Part shown: one piece after another, positions 53,701 to 64,000 of the stretch
Layout of the letters: each line of letters starts with the position of its first letter
Numbering within the stretch: position 1 is the stretch's first letter
Source: Yamagishiella unicocca
Taxonomy: Eukaryota; Chlorophyta; Chlorophyceae; Chlamydomonadales; Volvocaceae
NCBI GenBank assembly: GCA_003116995.1
Contig: BDSL01000008.1
Span: 186,001-250,000, forward strand
DNA: 64,000 nucleotides
Reading direction: 5' to 3'
Translations under genes and position numbers: made by a program
Notes under the pieces: generated by a model
Told to the model about the DNA's origin: nothing
The model's database searches: none
What the model saw: the letters and a program-made list of their open reading frames with translations, nothing else

Positions 53701-55666
53701 TTCCTCGAACCCACCCACCTGCGTTATGAGCTCGTCGTGCCTCATCTGCATGATGCGGTCCTCCAGGTGCTTCACGCGCATGGTGGTCTCGGCCAGGGCG
53801 CAGTGCGTCTCTGCATCACGACTGACCTGAGTGCGTGTGGGGGGGTGGGGGGTGGGGGGGGCCATAAAAACCGTTTACGCGCGTGCGTGTGTGTGTAGGA
53901 GGGGGAGATAGAAGGCATAAGAAACCGTTTATGCGTGTGTGTGTGGTGGGAGGTGGCGTGAAAACCGTTGACGCCAAAAAGGCAGGGTGATGGGGTGGGG
54001 GGGGGGCGGGAAGGTGGATCGCGCAGGTCCGGAGTGGCCGCGAGCAGCAGGACCCAAAGCCACGCGACGCGGTCAGGGGACAGGGCATGGCAGTGAGGTA
54101 CAGCCATGTAATAACCAACAGATGTACATACATACACCGGGGAACGATGGATGGTGGGTCCAACGGCCAGGATGGGCACCAGGCAGCAGCCGTGCAGGCA
54201 GGTGCCCGCAAGCCATTACCGTAGCAGGGACAGATGGATCCAGGCCGGGCCTGCCTCGCGCATAGAGGGAGAGAGGGATCGAGGGAGGCCAGCAAGGGAG
54301 GTGCCGTACCTGCTGCATAAGCTCCAGGGTGGACAGCGAGGTGAAGCCCAGCCCCACCAGCATGAAGGTGCGCAGGGAGAGGCACTCGCGACCCGCGGCC
54401 ACCAGGCCCACCCCGCCCAGCACCGCCACGCCGCAGCCCAGCAGCTGCGAGCCAGGCGAAGAGGGGAGGGCGGCGAAGAAGGGGGGGTGGCGAAGAGGGG
54501 AGGGCGGCGAAGAGGGGAGGGTGGCGAAGACGGGAGGGTGGCGAAGAGGGGAGGGTGGCGACGACGGGAGGGTGGTGGCAACGAAACCAATGGACGGCCG
54601 CAAGTCGGGTGTCGGTAGAGACGTGAAGGGACGCGAGGCGGGCTGAGCTGCTCAACCCTGAGCTCGCGCAAGCTTCCTGTCCGCCGCGTCCATGTGCACG
54701 TACCGCGACTCGTGCGTAGCCTGCTGGCACCAGGCTAAGGACTCGCCCAACCTGCTGCCCGCCCCCAGGCGGCCCCCACCCACCCACCCTGCCCGCCCCC
54801 TGGCGGGCCCCACTCCCCGCCCCATCCTCACCGTTCCATGCAGCGCCTCCGGTCCCACCATCGTCCACCAGGAGGTGATTGCCAGCCACACACCCAGCGC
54901 CTGAGGTGAGGGAGGGTGCGGTGACCGCACGGCAAGGCGCATGTGCGTGCGAGGGAGGGTGCGTTGACCGCACGGCAAGGCGCATGTGCATGTGAGGTTG
55001 GGTGCGGTGACCGCACGGCAAGGGGCATGTGCGTGCGAGGTAGGGTGCGGGGCGGCACCGGGCTACCGCATATGCTGGTTAAGCGAGTGCCCGCACGATG
55101 GTGGGCGGGCCGGGTTGGGGGGCTGTAGATGGTGGGTGTGTATGCCGTGTATGTGTAGCGTGCTACATCGATTTAAGCGCCGGCGGGGGACGCGCCACTC
55201 ACCACCAGCACGGCGTCGCAGCACCTGTGCGCCTGGTCCCATCTCCGCCGGAGTTTGGCGGGGGAGGGGCGCGGCGAGGTCGCGGCGGCTGCGCGGCCGA
55301 GGGCATTCAGGGGGTTCGAGGGAGACCCGTGGCATTCAGGGGGTGGGGCGGGAGAGGCTGCTGGATGGAGGGCCACAGCGTAGTCAGCCACGCGTGATCG
55401 CGATCACAGCTGCCGCCCGGCGAATCGGGGGCGACCAAGGCAGGGAGCCGCCGTGCTAGTTGAGCGTTCATCCGTTGCCTCAAGTAAGGACATCGCATGG
55501 TGCCCGCGCCCCTGTCTCCTTCGCAACCAACCGAACCAGGTGCCCGGCATACATGACATACGTACGTACGTACGTACGTACCGTCTAAAGAGTCCAGCGG
55601 CAGCAGGCTGGCTGCGGCGTGTCGCGCCGCGTGCCGCAGACCTTGCGAATCGCTTCCTTTGAGCAT
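50784..55666 (-). CDS. Membrane-anchored coiled-coil protein of unknown function (about 11 exons, at least 432 aa)
   Basis: Exons on the minus strand: 55666-55582, 55288-55203, 54900-54832, one unresolved exon near 54751-54660, 54444-54310, 53826-53719, 53272-53249, 52619-52446, 51926-51762, 51619-51389, 51005-50784. Apart from the unresolved exon, phases agree (433 codons with the stop). Membrane segments: DAVLVALGVWLAITSWW across exons 2-3, LLGCGVAVLGGVGLVAAG and FMLVGLGFTSLSTL in exon 5, and a last helix LHLLGWLLLAAQFVGG just before the C-terminal VAKKDD. Exons 6-9 are strongly helical (ETTMRVKHLEDRIMQMRHDE; QADRDYLRAKVAALRRH). In the fourth exon the frame reading HESRYVHMDAADRKLA has good codon use but no phase-matching donor. 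Exon 7 is a 24-nt microexon. Intron 10 has a GC donor (51388). I do not recognise the family. The terminal KKDD could be an ER-type dilysine-like signal, but that is weak. Confidence 0.75.
53640..53718 (-). repeat. Intron-edge dispersed repeat, full sense copy at a 5' splice site
   Basis: Read with the minus-strand gene, the intron begins GTGGGTTCGAGGAAGACCCG and continues through TGGATGCCCGAAAAAACCG to TTTTGAGATGCATGCTGGAG. Confidence 0.9.
55313..55335 (+). repeat. Intron-edge repeat, partial antisense copy before a 3' splice site
   Basis: TTCGAGGGAGACCCGTGG on the plus strand, about 25 nt before the acceptor of intron 1 of the minus-strand membrane gene (exon 2 starts at 55288). Confidence 0.65.
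55559..55581. repeat. (GTAC)n array forming a 5' splice site
   Basis: Five to six GTAC tetramers. On the minus strand the first of them is the donor of intron 1 of the membrane coiled-coil gene (exon 1 ends at 55582). Confidence 0.85.
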
Positions 55667-58319
55667 TGCGGACGCGAAAGCGCTAGCGGCCCTGCGCAGC
55701 GGCAGCGGCACTATTTGTGGTGGTGGTGATGTTGGCGCTGGTCATAAACATGGGCAGGGTGCGTCGTGGCCGTGAGGATTTAGAGCTAAATCGTCGGTCA
55801 CGGCCGGGCTCCGTTCGTTAAAGGTGAAACGCGAGAGCCAGTCAGGCAGGCGCACCGCTGGGGGCTGCTAGAAGTACAGTAATGTATGCAGCTGCGAGCA
55901 AAATATAGGCAGGGATGGCTGACTCACATCATCTTCAACAAATAGGTTGGCAGTTTGGACTTGGGCCGGCTGGGCGCCGTCGCGGAACAAACGCTCGTTT
56001 CCTCGGGACTCGTTGGCTGGCTCCCGTCCAAAGCCGTTCGGGGCCAAACAATCTCGCAGCAGGCTTGTAACGAGGCGACGAAATAAGAACCTCTTGTTGG
56101 GTCCGAAGCAGTCGACGATAACAATTCTTTTGGCCAAAGCGAGAAGAATTGGGACTCTGCTAGCACTGCGGTCCCGCGGGTCACTGCGACCGTACTTGCG
56201 CGTAGGAATGCCGCTGCTGCTGCTATCGCTGTTCAGTCCCTCGCGTTGCTGGGCTAGCTCGTTGCTGATGATCACACTCTTAGCTTCACGTCGTCGGCGA
56301 CTGTCCCTGCTTTAGCCTTCCTTATTCTAGCGTTGATGGCTTTCAAGCCGGGGTCGTGTCAGCACCTAGGCGGGCGAGGTACCAGGAGGCTGGTGAAACT
56401 CGACAGACGGATTGGGTCGGCCGCATAAGAGGGTGACGCGTGACGTGTAAGCCTCATCAGCCGTTATTGGCCCGTCCCATGGCACAAAGATTACAGCCCG
56501 ACCCATATGCTTGTGATGGCATTTGAAGCGATTTTTTCGCCGCCTCTGGAACCTGGGATAAGCGATACCGGTGACCAAAAACATGCACCCGCAAGCGCCG
56601 GTGTCGCACCGTTCCGAGCGTCGTCTCCAAGTTACTGCCGGCATCGACCAACCGACCACGCACGTACGTCGCGGCAAGCAGTGCACCTCAAACCCGCCAC
56701 GCTAGCTCCGCGCACCAGCTGCCTCTCTTTCGCCGCAACAAAACCTACCATCGCACGACGTTCGTGCGTCTTAAAAGATACAATTACAGCCGGCTGTCGC
56801 TGCTGAATCAAACGGAACCGAACCGCCGGCAAGTACGAACTAAAGCGGCGGCGCGCCGCGGTCCGACCTCTGCCACGTTCCACCAACCCCGCCTCCAAAA
56901 TACACTCACACGCGACAGCGTTGCGTTCCGAATGTTAGCGCTGGTTCCCACTCACCAGACAACGCAAGCCGCGGCCACAGCATCAAGAACGCGATCAAGA
57001 CCGCCCATTAAGCCAAGCAGCCGCCTCGAGCCACCTTCCGACCACAGAACTAACCCGCCGGCACCGTCATCCATCGTCAGCTGTGTGCACCGGCAGTATT
57101 GCCACCACCACCGCAATCTAACCGTTACAACAACAACAACCGCATCGAACGCACGTCGTCGCCCACCTCAGCTTGCGTACGTACGGACGTCGTCAACCGT
57201 ATCCACTTTTGCCTATCCAGCCAAATGAAGTAGGAGCCTCCGATCAAAGTGTGGGTATTGTTCGACCAAGGCACCGTCCAGCTCGCGCAACCACCTAGCT
57301 GGCCATTCATCTGACCAAAGGACCAAAGGACCGCAACGCCTCGGCAACCCGTCTAGCTGCTTCTACTCTTAAGAGGACACATGGCGCTCGTCCAACACAT
57401 GGCGCTCGTCCAACACATGGCGCTCGTCCAACACGAGCAGGGAGCGCGCTCAATAGTGGGTGGTGGTGGTGGTGGTAGTGGTGGTGGGGATGGCACCCCC
57501 CTGCCGAGCTACGTACACGCCGCCCCGCCAGCCAGCTCACATCCGCATCCAACAATCCCAAGCCTACCCCCCCCCCTTCCGCCCCTTCCGCCAATCTCAA
57601 CGTGCACCGTACAATAGCCCCCTGGATGATGACTCATCCAGCTGCCCGCCGAGGAACGTACGGCCCTCATCAACCACTACTGGCTGGAACGCCTGCGGCC
57701 GCGTGGCGTGCAGCTGCGTGGTTAGGAGCTCACACATCTGCTGGGAGCTGCTCGGCCTAAGTGGCTGGCGCTTGTGGCTCACCGACATTAATTACTTGGG
57801 TGTCTGATGACGCTTGCGTCTCCCTGCATACGTGCATGATGTGCAAAGGACAGTACGTAGACCACCCGACCCAACCCTTCCCTAAGCGCAGCGCACCCCC
57901 GCCCCAAACTGACCCACGGGCAGGTGCATGCGCGACACGCCCAGCGAACGACGTGCCCCAACGAACAACCGCCTCATCACGGCTCCGTACCTACCATGTG
58001 CATATAAACCGGCGCCAGCTGCGCCCCTAACCAGCTCACTCACACCCGTGCCATCCGCACGGCTCAACCACCAGCCACCACCCACGGACGACCAACACCT
58101 CGCGCCCTACCCGGTGCCGAGATATACTACCAACAAAACATCTCAGCTCACTCCGCCGCTTTCGTAACCCTACGCCCCACACCGGGACGCCGCATCTGGT
58201 GGTGATGGCACCCGCCCCTGCCTTGCTTTGTGTGCAACCCCGTACAACCCCGGTACACAGCGGTAGCGCCGTACCGCTCCCGCTCCCTCCCTCCCGATGC
58301 CGTCACCGGCGGGTTTCCT
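55667..58319. other. Spacer between the membrane coiled-coil and second TKL kinase genes
   Basis: It holds the promoter of the membrane gene and the 3' region of the kinase gene. An open minus-strand frame at 55868-56275 ends at a good-looking donor (LFVEDD, then GTGAGT), but its opposite strand is equally open, codons are not G/C-ending, and its phase does not join the neighbouring gene. The plus-strand frame at 56764-57228 also lacks support. Three 15-bp CGCTCGTCCAACACA units lie at about 57384-57434. Confidence 0.45.
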
Positions 58320-61300
58320 TTATTCAGGGTGTATGACATTGCTGGCCGCCGTCGTTCCCGCATACGCCGCAAACAGGGCCGAGTCCACCGTGCTGGACTC
58401 CAAACTAGGAACCGGGACCCAGCCGCCACCGCCGCCGCCGCCGCCGCCGCTGCCCGTGCCCGCCGCATCGTCCCCGCCGCTGGCCGCCGCATCCTCCGCC
58501 AGCGACGCCTCCATGCGCATGCGCTGCAGCTCCGCCAAAACTGCCTCGAACGTGGGCCTTCGGTGGGTCGGTGGGTCGGTGGATCGGTGGGTCGGTGGGT
58601 GGGGTACGGAGGGCGGGAGGCAGCTGACGTGTGTGTTTATTTGCGTCCATGAAAGTACGCACGCCCACAAACCCCCGGTATCGTAACCGTGGTGGCATTG
58701 GCGATCCACCTGCTGGCTGGCCGGCCAGCCAACGGCCAAGATTTCCGCCAGCAGCCTGCCCCGCCGCAACCTCTACCAACGAGCCAGCCTCCCCTCGCCG
58801 CAACCTCTACCAACTAGCCAGCCTCCCCCCACCGCAACCTCTACCAACTAGCCAGCCTCCCCCCACCGCAACCTCTACCAACTAGCCAGCCTCCCCCCAC
58901 CGCAACCTCTACCAACTAGCCAGCCTCCCCTCGCCGCAACCTCTACCAACTAGCCAGCCTCCCCCCACCGCAACCTCTACCAACTAGCCAGCCTCCCCCC
59001 ACCGCAACCTCTACCAACTAGCCAGCCTCCCCCCACCGCAACCTCTACCAACTAGCCAGCCTCCCCTCGCCGCAACCTCTACCAACGAGCCAGCCTCCCC
59101 CCACCGCAACCTCTACCAACTAGCCAGCCTCCCCCCACCGCAACCTCTACCAACTAGCCAGCCTCCCCCCACCGCAACCTCTACCAACTAGCCAGCCTCC
59201 CCCACCGCAACCTCTACCAACTAGCCAGCCTCCCCTCGCCGCAACCTCTACCAACGAGCCAGCCTCCCCCCACCGCAACCTCTACCAACTAGCCAGCCTC
59301 CCCCCACCGCAACCTCTACCAACGAGCCAGCCTCCCCCCACCGCAACCTCTACCAACGAGCCAGCCTCCCCCCACCGCAACCTCTACCAACTAGCCAGCC
59401 TCCCCCCACCGCAACCTCTACCAACGAGCCAGCCTCCCCCCACCGCAACCTCTACCAACGAGCCAGCCTCCCCCACCGCAACCTCTACCAACAGCCAGCC
59501 TCCCCCCGCCGCAACCTCTACCAACTAGCCAGCCTCCCCCCACCGCAACCTCTACCAACTAGCCAGCCTCCCCCCACCGCAACCTCTGTTCTGGGGCCCA
59601 CCGTAACAGTTACTACTATTACTACTGCTACTGCTACTACAACGGCTAGCCAGGCTTCCCCCCGCCGCACGCCTGTCCTAAACGGTTTTCCTCGCATCCA
59701 CGGGTCTTCCTCCCACCACCACCACCCCCCGGCGCACCTCTTGCGCGGCTCCAGCTGCCAGCAGCTCTCCGCCAGGGCCCGGAAATCCGGCGGCGTGTGC
59801 GGCGGGAATCTGGGCCTCAGGCCCCGCAGCGCCACCTGATAAGCAGCCACACCAATCACGTACGTCATACAAACCGCTTCTGAGCACCCAACACTGTGGT
59901 GCGACCCCCGACCCCACCTGATGCGACCCCACCTGATGCGACCCCACATGATGCGACCCCACATGATGCGACCCCCGACCCCACCTTGTGGGGCAACAGC
60001 GCCCTCGGCACGCCGCTGTACGCCCTGGCCCCCGTGAACAGCTCGAACATCATGATGCCGAAGGCGTAGGTGTCCTGGTGTTTGGAGATGTGGCCGTGGA
60101 GCAGCAGCTCGGGAGACATGTGGGTCAGGGTGCCCTGAGGGAGCAGCGGAGCAGGCAGGCGGGGAGGGGGGGGCGCGCGGGGCGGGGTGGGGTCGGGGGT
60201 GCAAGGGAAACCGCGCGGGTGTGGGGTGGGTTATTGTGTGTGTGTGTGCCTGGATGTGCCTCCCCCGGCGTGGGCAGCTCCACGAATCGCTATTCGATAA
60301 TCAAAACAACCAAAACAACCAAAACAACCAAAACAACCGGACGGACGCGAGGACAGTAATGCTCTTGAAGTGCATACGCGGCGATGACATCCCTCGCACA
60401 AGCGCATGCCACATCCGCGCAACGCTCGTACGCTCGTACGCTCGTACGCTCGTACGTACGTACGTAGGTACGTCACGATAGATAAGGCCCGCCCGGCCGC
60501 CCACCTGCGCCGTGAGCGCTGACACGTGGGTTTCGGTGCGCTCGTCCACGTGGGTGGCCAAACCGAAATCAGCCACCTGCACCGCACGGGTTCGTACGCC
60601 CAGTCGTACAGGCGTACCAGAGCACGGATGCGGGGCCACGTCAGCCCGCAGACGCGTGGGTGTGTGCGGGCGATGGTGGGACGGGAGTGATGCAAACTTC
60701 CTGCAGCAGGTAGTGGTCCATACCCTTCCTCCTTGCTCCGCTTCACCGGCGGCCTGAGACTCGTACTCGTACTCGTACTCGTACGTACCTTCCAATCCAC
60801 CCACCTTGGCAACGACGCCGGTCGACAGCAGCCGCTCGAAGGAGCTGGTTTCGGAGCCGCCGGTGGCAGCGGCGGATCCGGCGTCGTTGCCGCTGGCGTT
60901 GCCCCTGCCTCCCCCGCCCCCACCGGCAGGTGCTGTGATGGACCACATGGTGGCCTCGAAGGAGTCCCAGCTGATGTCCGTCATGCCGCCTACCGCACCC
61001 GCCCTGTGGGAGGCTGCGGCTGCTGCCGCTGCTGCCGCTGCTGCTGCTGCCGCTGCCGCTGCTGCTGTTGATGCTCCCGCCGCCCCCGGCGTCGCCCTGG
61101 CGCTGGAGCGCCCGGCACCCGCACCCGACTTGAGCAGCACGTTACTGGCCTGAACGATGGTGGCGGTCATGGTGGTGGTGGCAGCGTGATGGTGGTGGTG
61201 ATAGTGGTAGTGGTGAAGATCATAGTGCTCATGGTGGTAGTAGTGAAGATCATGGCTGGCCGGTCACACGCGAGCGGCGTGGCCGTGCACCGTGCCAACC

Positions 61301-64000
61301 GCCACCAGGCGGTTGGCAGCCCCTCCCTGGAGCCGCTACCCCGCATTGGGACGCCTGAAGCCGCCCTCCTACATGCAACATGCTGCATCCTTGCGGCCTA
61401 TTTACTTACTTTCCCACACAGCCCAACGAAGGAAAACGTTGAAACACTAAAACCCAGCCCTCCCCTCCGCCCCCACCCCAATCGCGTTGACGTCCAACGT
61501 CTGTATCCAGCCTCGGGCGGGTCCGGCGGGTTTCGCAAGGTCTCGCTCTAGCATGTCCAGCCACCACACCCAAGTTCTCCACCACGCACCCAAAACCAGG
61601 CTCTCATCAAAACCTTACCTAAACCACTCGGAGGTTCTTATTGCAGCACGCTATCTAGAACATAGCAGCCGGGCGCGACCCCCTCCACCTCGCTCCGCCT
61701 TTGCCTACCTGAACCTAAACTTCTCCAGCATGCAATCCGCAGCATGCATGTGTTCCACACGTCTCCTACTCGTTTATGCTTTTCATTCTCAACACCGACG
61801 AGCGACCCACAGCAGCCTTCCTCTCGCACCCCAGCCGCACGCACCTTGACGTCTCCGTGCACGATGCCATTGGAGTGCAGGTACAGCAGCGCCGAAGCCA
61901 CGTCGCACGCTATCGCAAGCATGAGGCCGTAGCGGTAGGCGGGCTGATGCTGGGGCTGCGGAGGCTGGGGCTGCGGAGGGGGCTGCGGAGGGGGCTGCGG
62001 AGGGGGCTGCGGAGGGTGCTGCTGCAGCGGGACCGCCTCCACCTCACCCGCGCCCCCCGCAGCCAGCACCTCCTCCTCCTCCACCCCCTCGACCTTCCTC
62101 GACCCAGTTGATGCGAGTACGGCAGCCGGTGCTGGGGCCGGCAGGAGCGCTGGACCGCCGCCGCCGTCGCCGCCTCCGCCGCGGCTGCTGCTGCTGCCGC
62201 TGCCGCTGCTGCTACTGCCGCTGGTGACGGAGCTGTTTCCTGCTGGCGGCGCCGTGACGTCATCGGGAGGAGCGAGAGCGCCGCCGTTTCGCGTTCCGTT
62301 GTGTTTTTGGACGGCACCCGTCGCTCCAGCGCCGTCATCGCCGCGCCGATAGCCTCCTCCTCCTCCTCCTCTTTCCCCGCCTCCTCGTACTCCTCCACCG
62401 CCTCCCCCTCCTCCTCCCCCCAGGTACGCTCCACTCGCCATGTTGCGGTGGAACACGCCCCGGTCCAGAACCTGGCGCAGGGTGCCCAAGTCGCAGTACT
62501 CCTGAGAGGGGAGTGAGAGGATGCAGGGGGCAATGAGGCAAGGCGCGGGCCGGGCCGGGGCGGGCTGTGTTCAAAACTGTTCATAAAGTAAAGCGGCAGC
62601 GTGCGTGGCTCCCATCCCGTCCAGCGGCTCTCGAGGTCCGTGGTATGCAGCGAAGTGAGGGAGGCATGAGGTACCAAAGGGGTTTGCGCGGGGGTTGCGT
62701 GCGGGTGTGAAGGCATCAGTGATGTACGGCGGTTGGTGATTGTACGAATTGCGGCACACCCACTCACCAGGACGAGCTGCAGTTCGTAGCCGTGGGGCTC
62801 TGGCTCTCGGCTCGAGGGAGGGGTGAGCCTGGAGCTGCTGGGTACTGTGGCGCCCGCGGCGGTGGCGGTGGTGGTGGCGGCGGTGGCGGCGGCGGTGTCG
62901 CTGCTTCCGCCGCCCCGTACCACCAGAGTGCTGTCCATGACGGCGCGGAAGCTGTAGCTGTAGGTCTGACGGCGGGCGAAGCGGCGGCGGCGGCGGCGGG
63001 GGAAGCGGGGTGGTAAGCGGAATGTCAAGTAGTACACATGCACGCCGCAATTGGAAGTAAGTGACAGTTCTCTGTTGCCTGTTTTCATTGCTAGACGATA
63101 CCGCAAGCAGGGCGGCGAGGTGGACATACAGCAGGTGGCCTGGCTGCCGAAGTGATGGGGCTGGAGAGGCCGGTTCAAGATGCCAAGAAGCGAAGGCGAC
63201 AGTCGTGGAAGGAAGGACCGAGTCGATGAGTGCGTGCAGCGGGTCAATAAGTAGCGGCACCTCGCCGGTAGCAGCGGCCTCCCTGCCCCTGCCCACGTAA
63301 GCCGGATACTATGTCAGCAGCGCCGCCCCCTGCCAGCGTGCGCCCCCCTGCCAGCGTGCGCCCCCCTGCCAGCGTGCGCCCCCCTGCCAGCGTGCGCCCC
63401 CCTGCCAGCGTGCGCCCACAAAATCGGTGTCCGACGACCATGCTATGCTCCAACTATCCTATCCGTGTCGTGTAAACGGTTTTTATGCCACCCCCTGCCC
63501 ACGTAAGCCGGATACCTTGTCAGCGGCCCCCCTCCCCCTGCCCATGTCGGGTCGTTCCCTGCACGCAGCGCGCGCAAGTCGCCCTCGAAGGGCACGACAT
63601 GAGGTGCCGGCCGCCGGGCGCACGTGCCCATCCAACCTCCCACGGATAACTGCTTCCGCGCGGCGCACACGTCCTGTTGGGATGGCGGCGCGCAGAGGTG
63701 CGCCCGCCGGCATGCATGCAGGCAGCAGCAGCTGCCGCAGCAGCGCGTCAGAGCCTCTGCAACCCCCGCCGCCTCGTCGAGGTCTTAAGGGCGCAAACGC
63801 CGCACCCCGCCCCACAGCCTCCTCGTGCTCCCTTCCCCCCTGCCTTTTTCGCGTCAACGGTTTTCACGCCACCCCCCCCCTCTCCCTCCGCTGGCCCCCT
63901 TCACCTGCACCAGGTTCGGGTGGCTGAGCGCCGAGCTGACCGCCGCCTCCATGACGGCGATGTGCTGCAGCCGCTCGTCCCGGGTGAGGCTGGCGGGCAG
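58320..64000 (-). CDS. TKL-type protein kinase, C-terminal 617 aa (8 exons in the window, N-terminus beyond the end)
   Basis: Exons on the minus strand: 64000-63905 (continues beyond the window), 62965-62768, 62501-61845, 61149-60805, 60576-60505, 60134-59985, 59835-59738, 58557-58320. Phases agree and the visible part is 618 codons with the stop. Landmarks: helix C to beta4 (VMEAAVSSALSHPNLVQTYS), hinge LVLEYCDLGTL, catalytic loop IVHGDVKASNVLLK, VADFGLATHV, GTLTHMSPELLL, TYAFGIMMFELFTGARAY, ALAESCWQLEPRKRPTFEAV. HGD replaces HRD, and SPE replaces APE. Long Ser/Gly/Pro/Gln insertions follow beta4, the hinge and the catalytic loop; the first two positions match the other TKL kinase in this window. 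The Gly loop and VAIK lysine are outside. Intron 7 contains a 34-bp minisatellite. Confidence 0.9.
58767..59590. repeat. 34-bp minisatellite, about 24 copies
   Basis: Units contain CCGCAACCTCTACCAACTAG and CCAGCCTCCCCCCA with two recurrent variants (CCCCTCG for CCCCCCA; ACGAG for ACTAG). The array fills most of intron 7 of the second TKL kinase gene. Confidence 0.97.
59584..59640 (+). repeat. Short relative of the GDxPDGS nucleotide module
   Basis: GTTCTGGGGCCCACCGTAAC, then AGTTACTACTATTACTACTG, resembles the tail of the fragment at 45815-45850. It is embedded next to the 34-bp array. Confidence 0.4.
59665..59737 (-). repeat. Intron-edge dispersed repeat, sense copy near a 5' splice site
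   Basis: Read with the minus-strand kinase gene, the intron starts GTGCGC, a GGT run follows, then GGAGGAAGACCCGTGGATGC and GAGGAAAACCGTTTAGGACA. Confidence 0.8.
60298..60340 (+). repeat. (AAAACAACC)n array
   Basis: Four nonamers in intron 5 of the second TKL kinase gene. Confidence 0.9.
60420..60475. repeat. CGTACGCTCGTACG-type array
   Basis: GCTCGTAC octamers grade into GTAC tetramers, in intron 5 of the second TKL kinase gene. Confidence 0.85.
63326..63418. repeat. 18-bp minisatellite, about 5 copies
   Basis: GCCAGCGTGCGCCCCCCT units in the intron between the first two visible exons of the second TKL kinase gene. Confidence 0.95.

Noticed and set aside
54704..54751. Alternative exon VGRVLSLVPAGYARVA in the membrane coiled-coil gene
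   Set aside because: Junctions are canonical and in phase, but codon use is poor compared with the overlapping frame reading HESRYVHMDAADRKLA. Left unresolved rather than chosen.
55868..56275. 135-codon minus-strand frame ending at a good donor
   Set aside because: The plus strand is open for 122 codons over the same bases, codons are not G/C-ending, and the phase does not match the downstream gene. Kept only as a note in the spacer.
58767..59590. CRISPR-like regular repeats
   Set aside because: There are no unique spacers between units. It is a head-to-tail eukaryotic minisatellite in an intron; the same holds for the 43-bp array at 5407-5860.

Overview
The window reads as nuclear DNA of a volvocine (Chlamydomonadales) green alga. 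The evidence is high GC with strongly G/C-ending codons, exons of 24 nt to 4.2 kb interrupted by GC-rich introns, long Ala/Gly/Gln/Ser homopolymers inside otherwise conserved proteins, TKL kinases with an H-G-D catalytic loop, and short interstitial TTTTAGGG-type telomere motifs. All gene models below were spliced by eye. Every junction quoted keeps phase and, except for one exon in one gene, each model sums to a whole number of codons. No homology search was run, so family names rest on motifs I recognise.

Layout, left to right: (1) 1-2609, repeats only. (2) 2610-8029 minus, a 7-exon, 589-aa coiled-coil protein of unknown function. (3) 8655-16252 plus, a 13-exon, 803-aa TruA/Pus1-type tRNA pseudouridine synthase with a large low-complexity insert and two RGG-like regions; it is divergent from (2). 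(4) 16253-20984, a convergent repeat-rich spacer. (5) 20985-27625 minus, an 8-exon, 1047-aa TKL protein kinase. (6) 28075-39471 plus, an 11-exon, 2285-aa PH-domain plus Ser/Thr kinase with a very long disordered tail; it is divergent from (5) across about 450 bp. (7) 39472-43018, spacer. (8) 43019-47609 minus, a 9-exon, 345-aa secreted protein with a probable concanavalin A-like fold. (9) 47610-50783, spacer with duplicated fragments. (10) 50784-55666 minus, an 11-exon membrane/coiled-coil protein. (11) 55667-58319, spacer. (12) 58320-64000 minus, the C-terminal part of a second TKL kinase whose N-lobe start lies beyond the window.

Functionally the window holds three protein kinases (two TKL, one PH-linked CAMK-like), one tRNA-modifying enzyme, one secreted lectin/glucanase-fold protein and two coiled-coil proteins. 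Nothing suggests an operon or a single pathway. The most unusual signals are (a) a dispersed repeat family that sits at intron edges, sense copies at 5' splice sites and antisense copies just before 3' splice sites, which recalls introner elements; (b) seven copies of an RRxS/T...L motif along the PH-kinase tail, with DFS replacing DFG in its kinase domain; (c) two well-supported and one possible GC-AG introns; and (d) G-rich arrays starting at the 5' splice sites of successive pseudouridine synthase introns.
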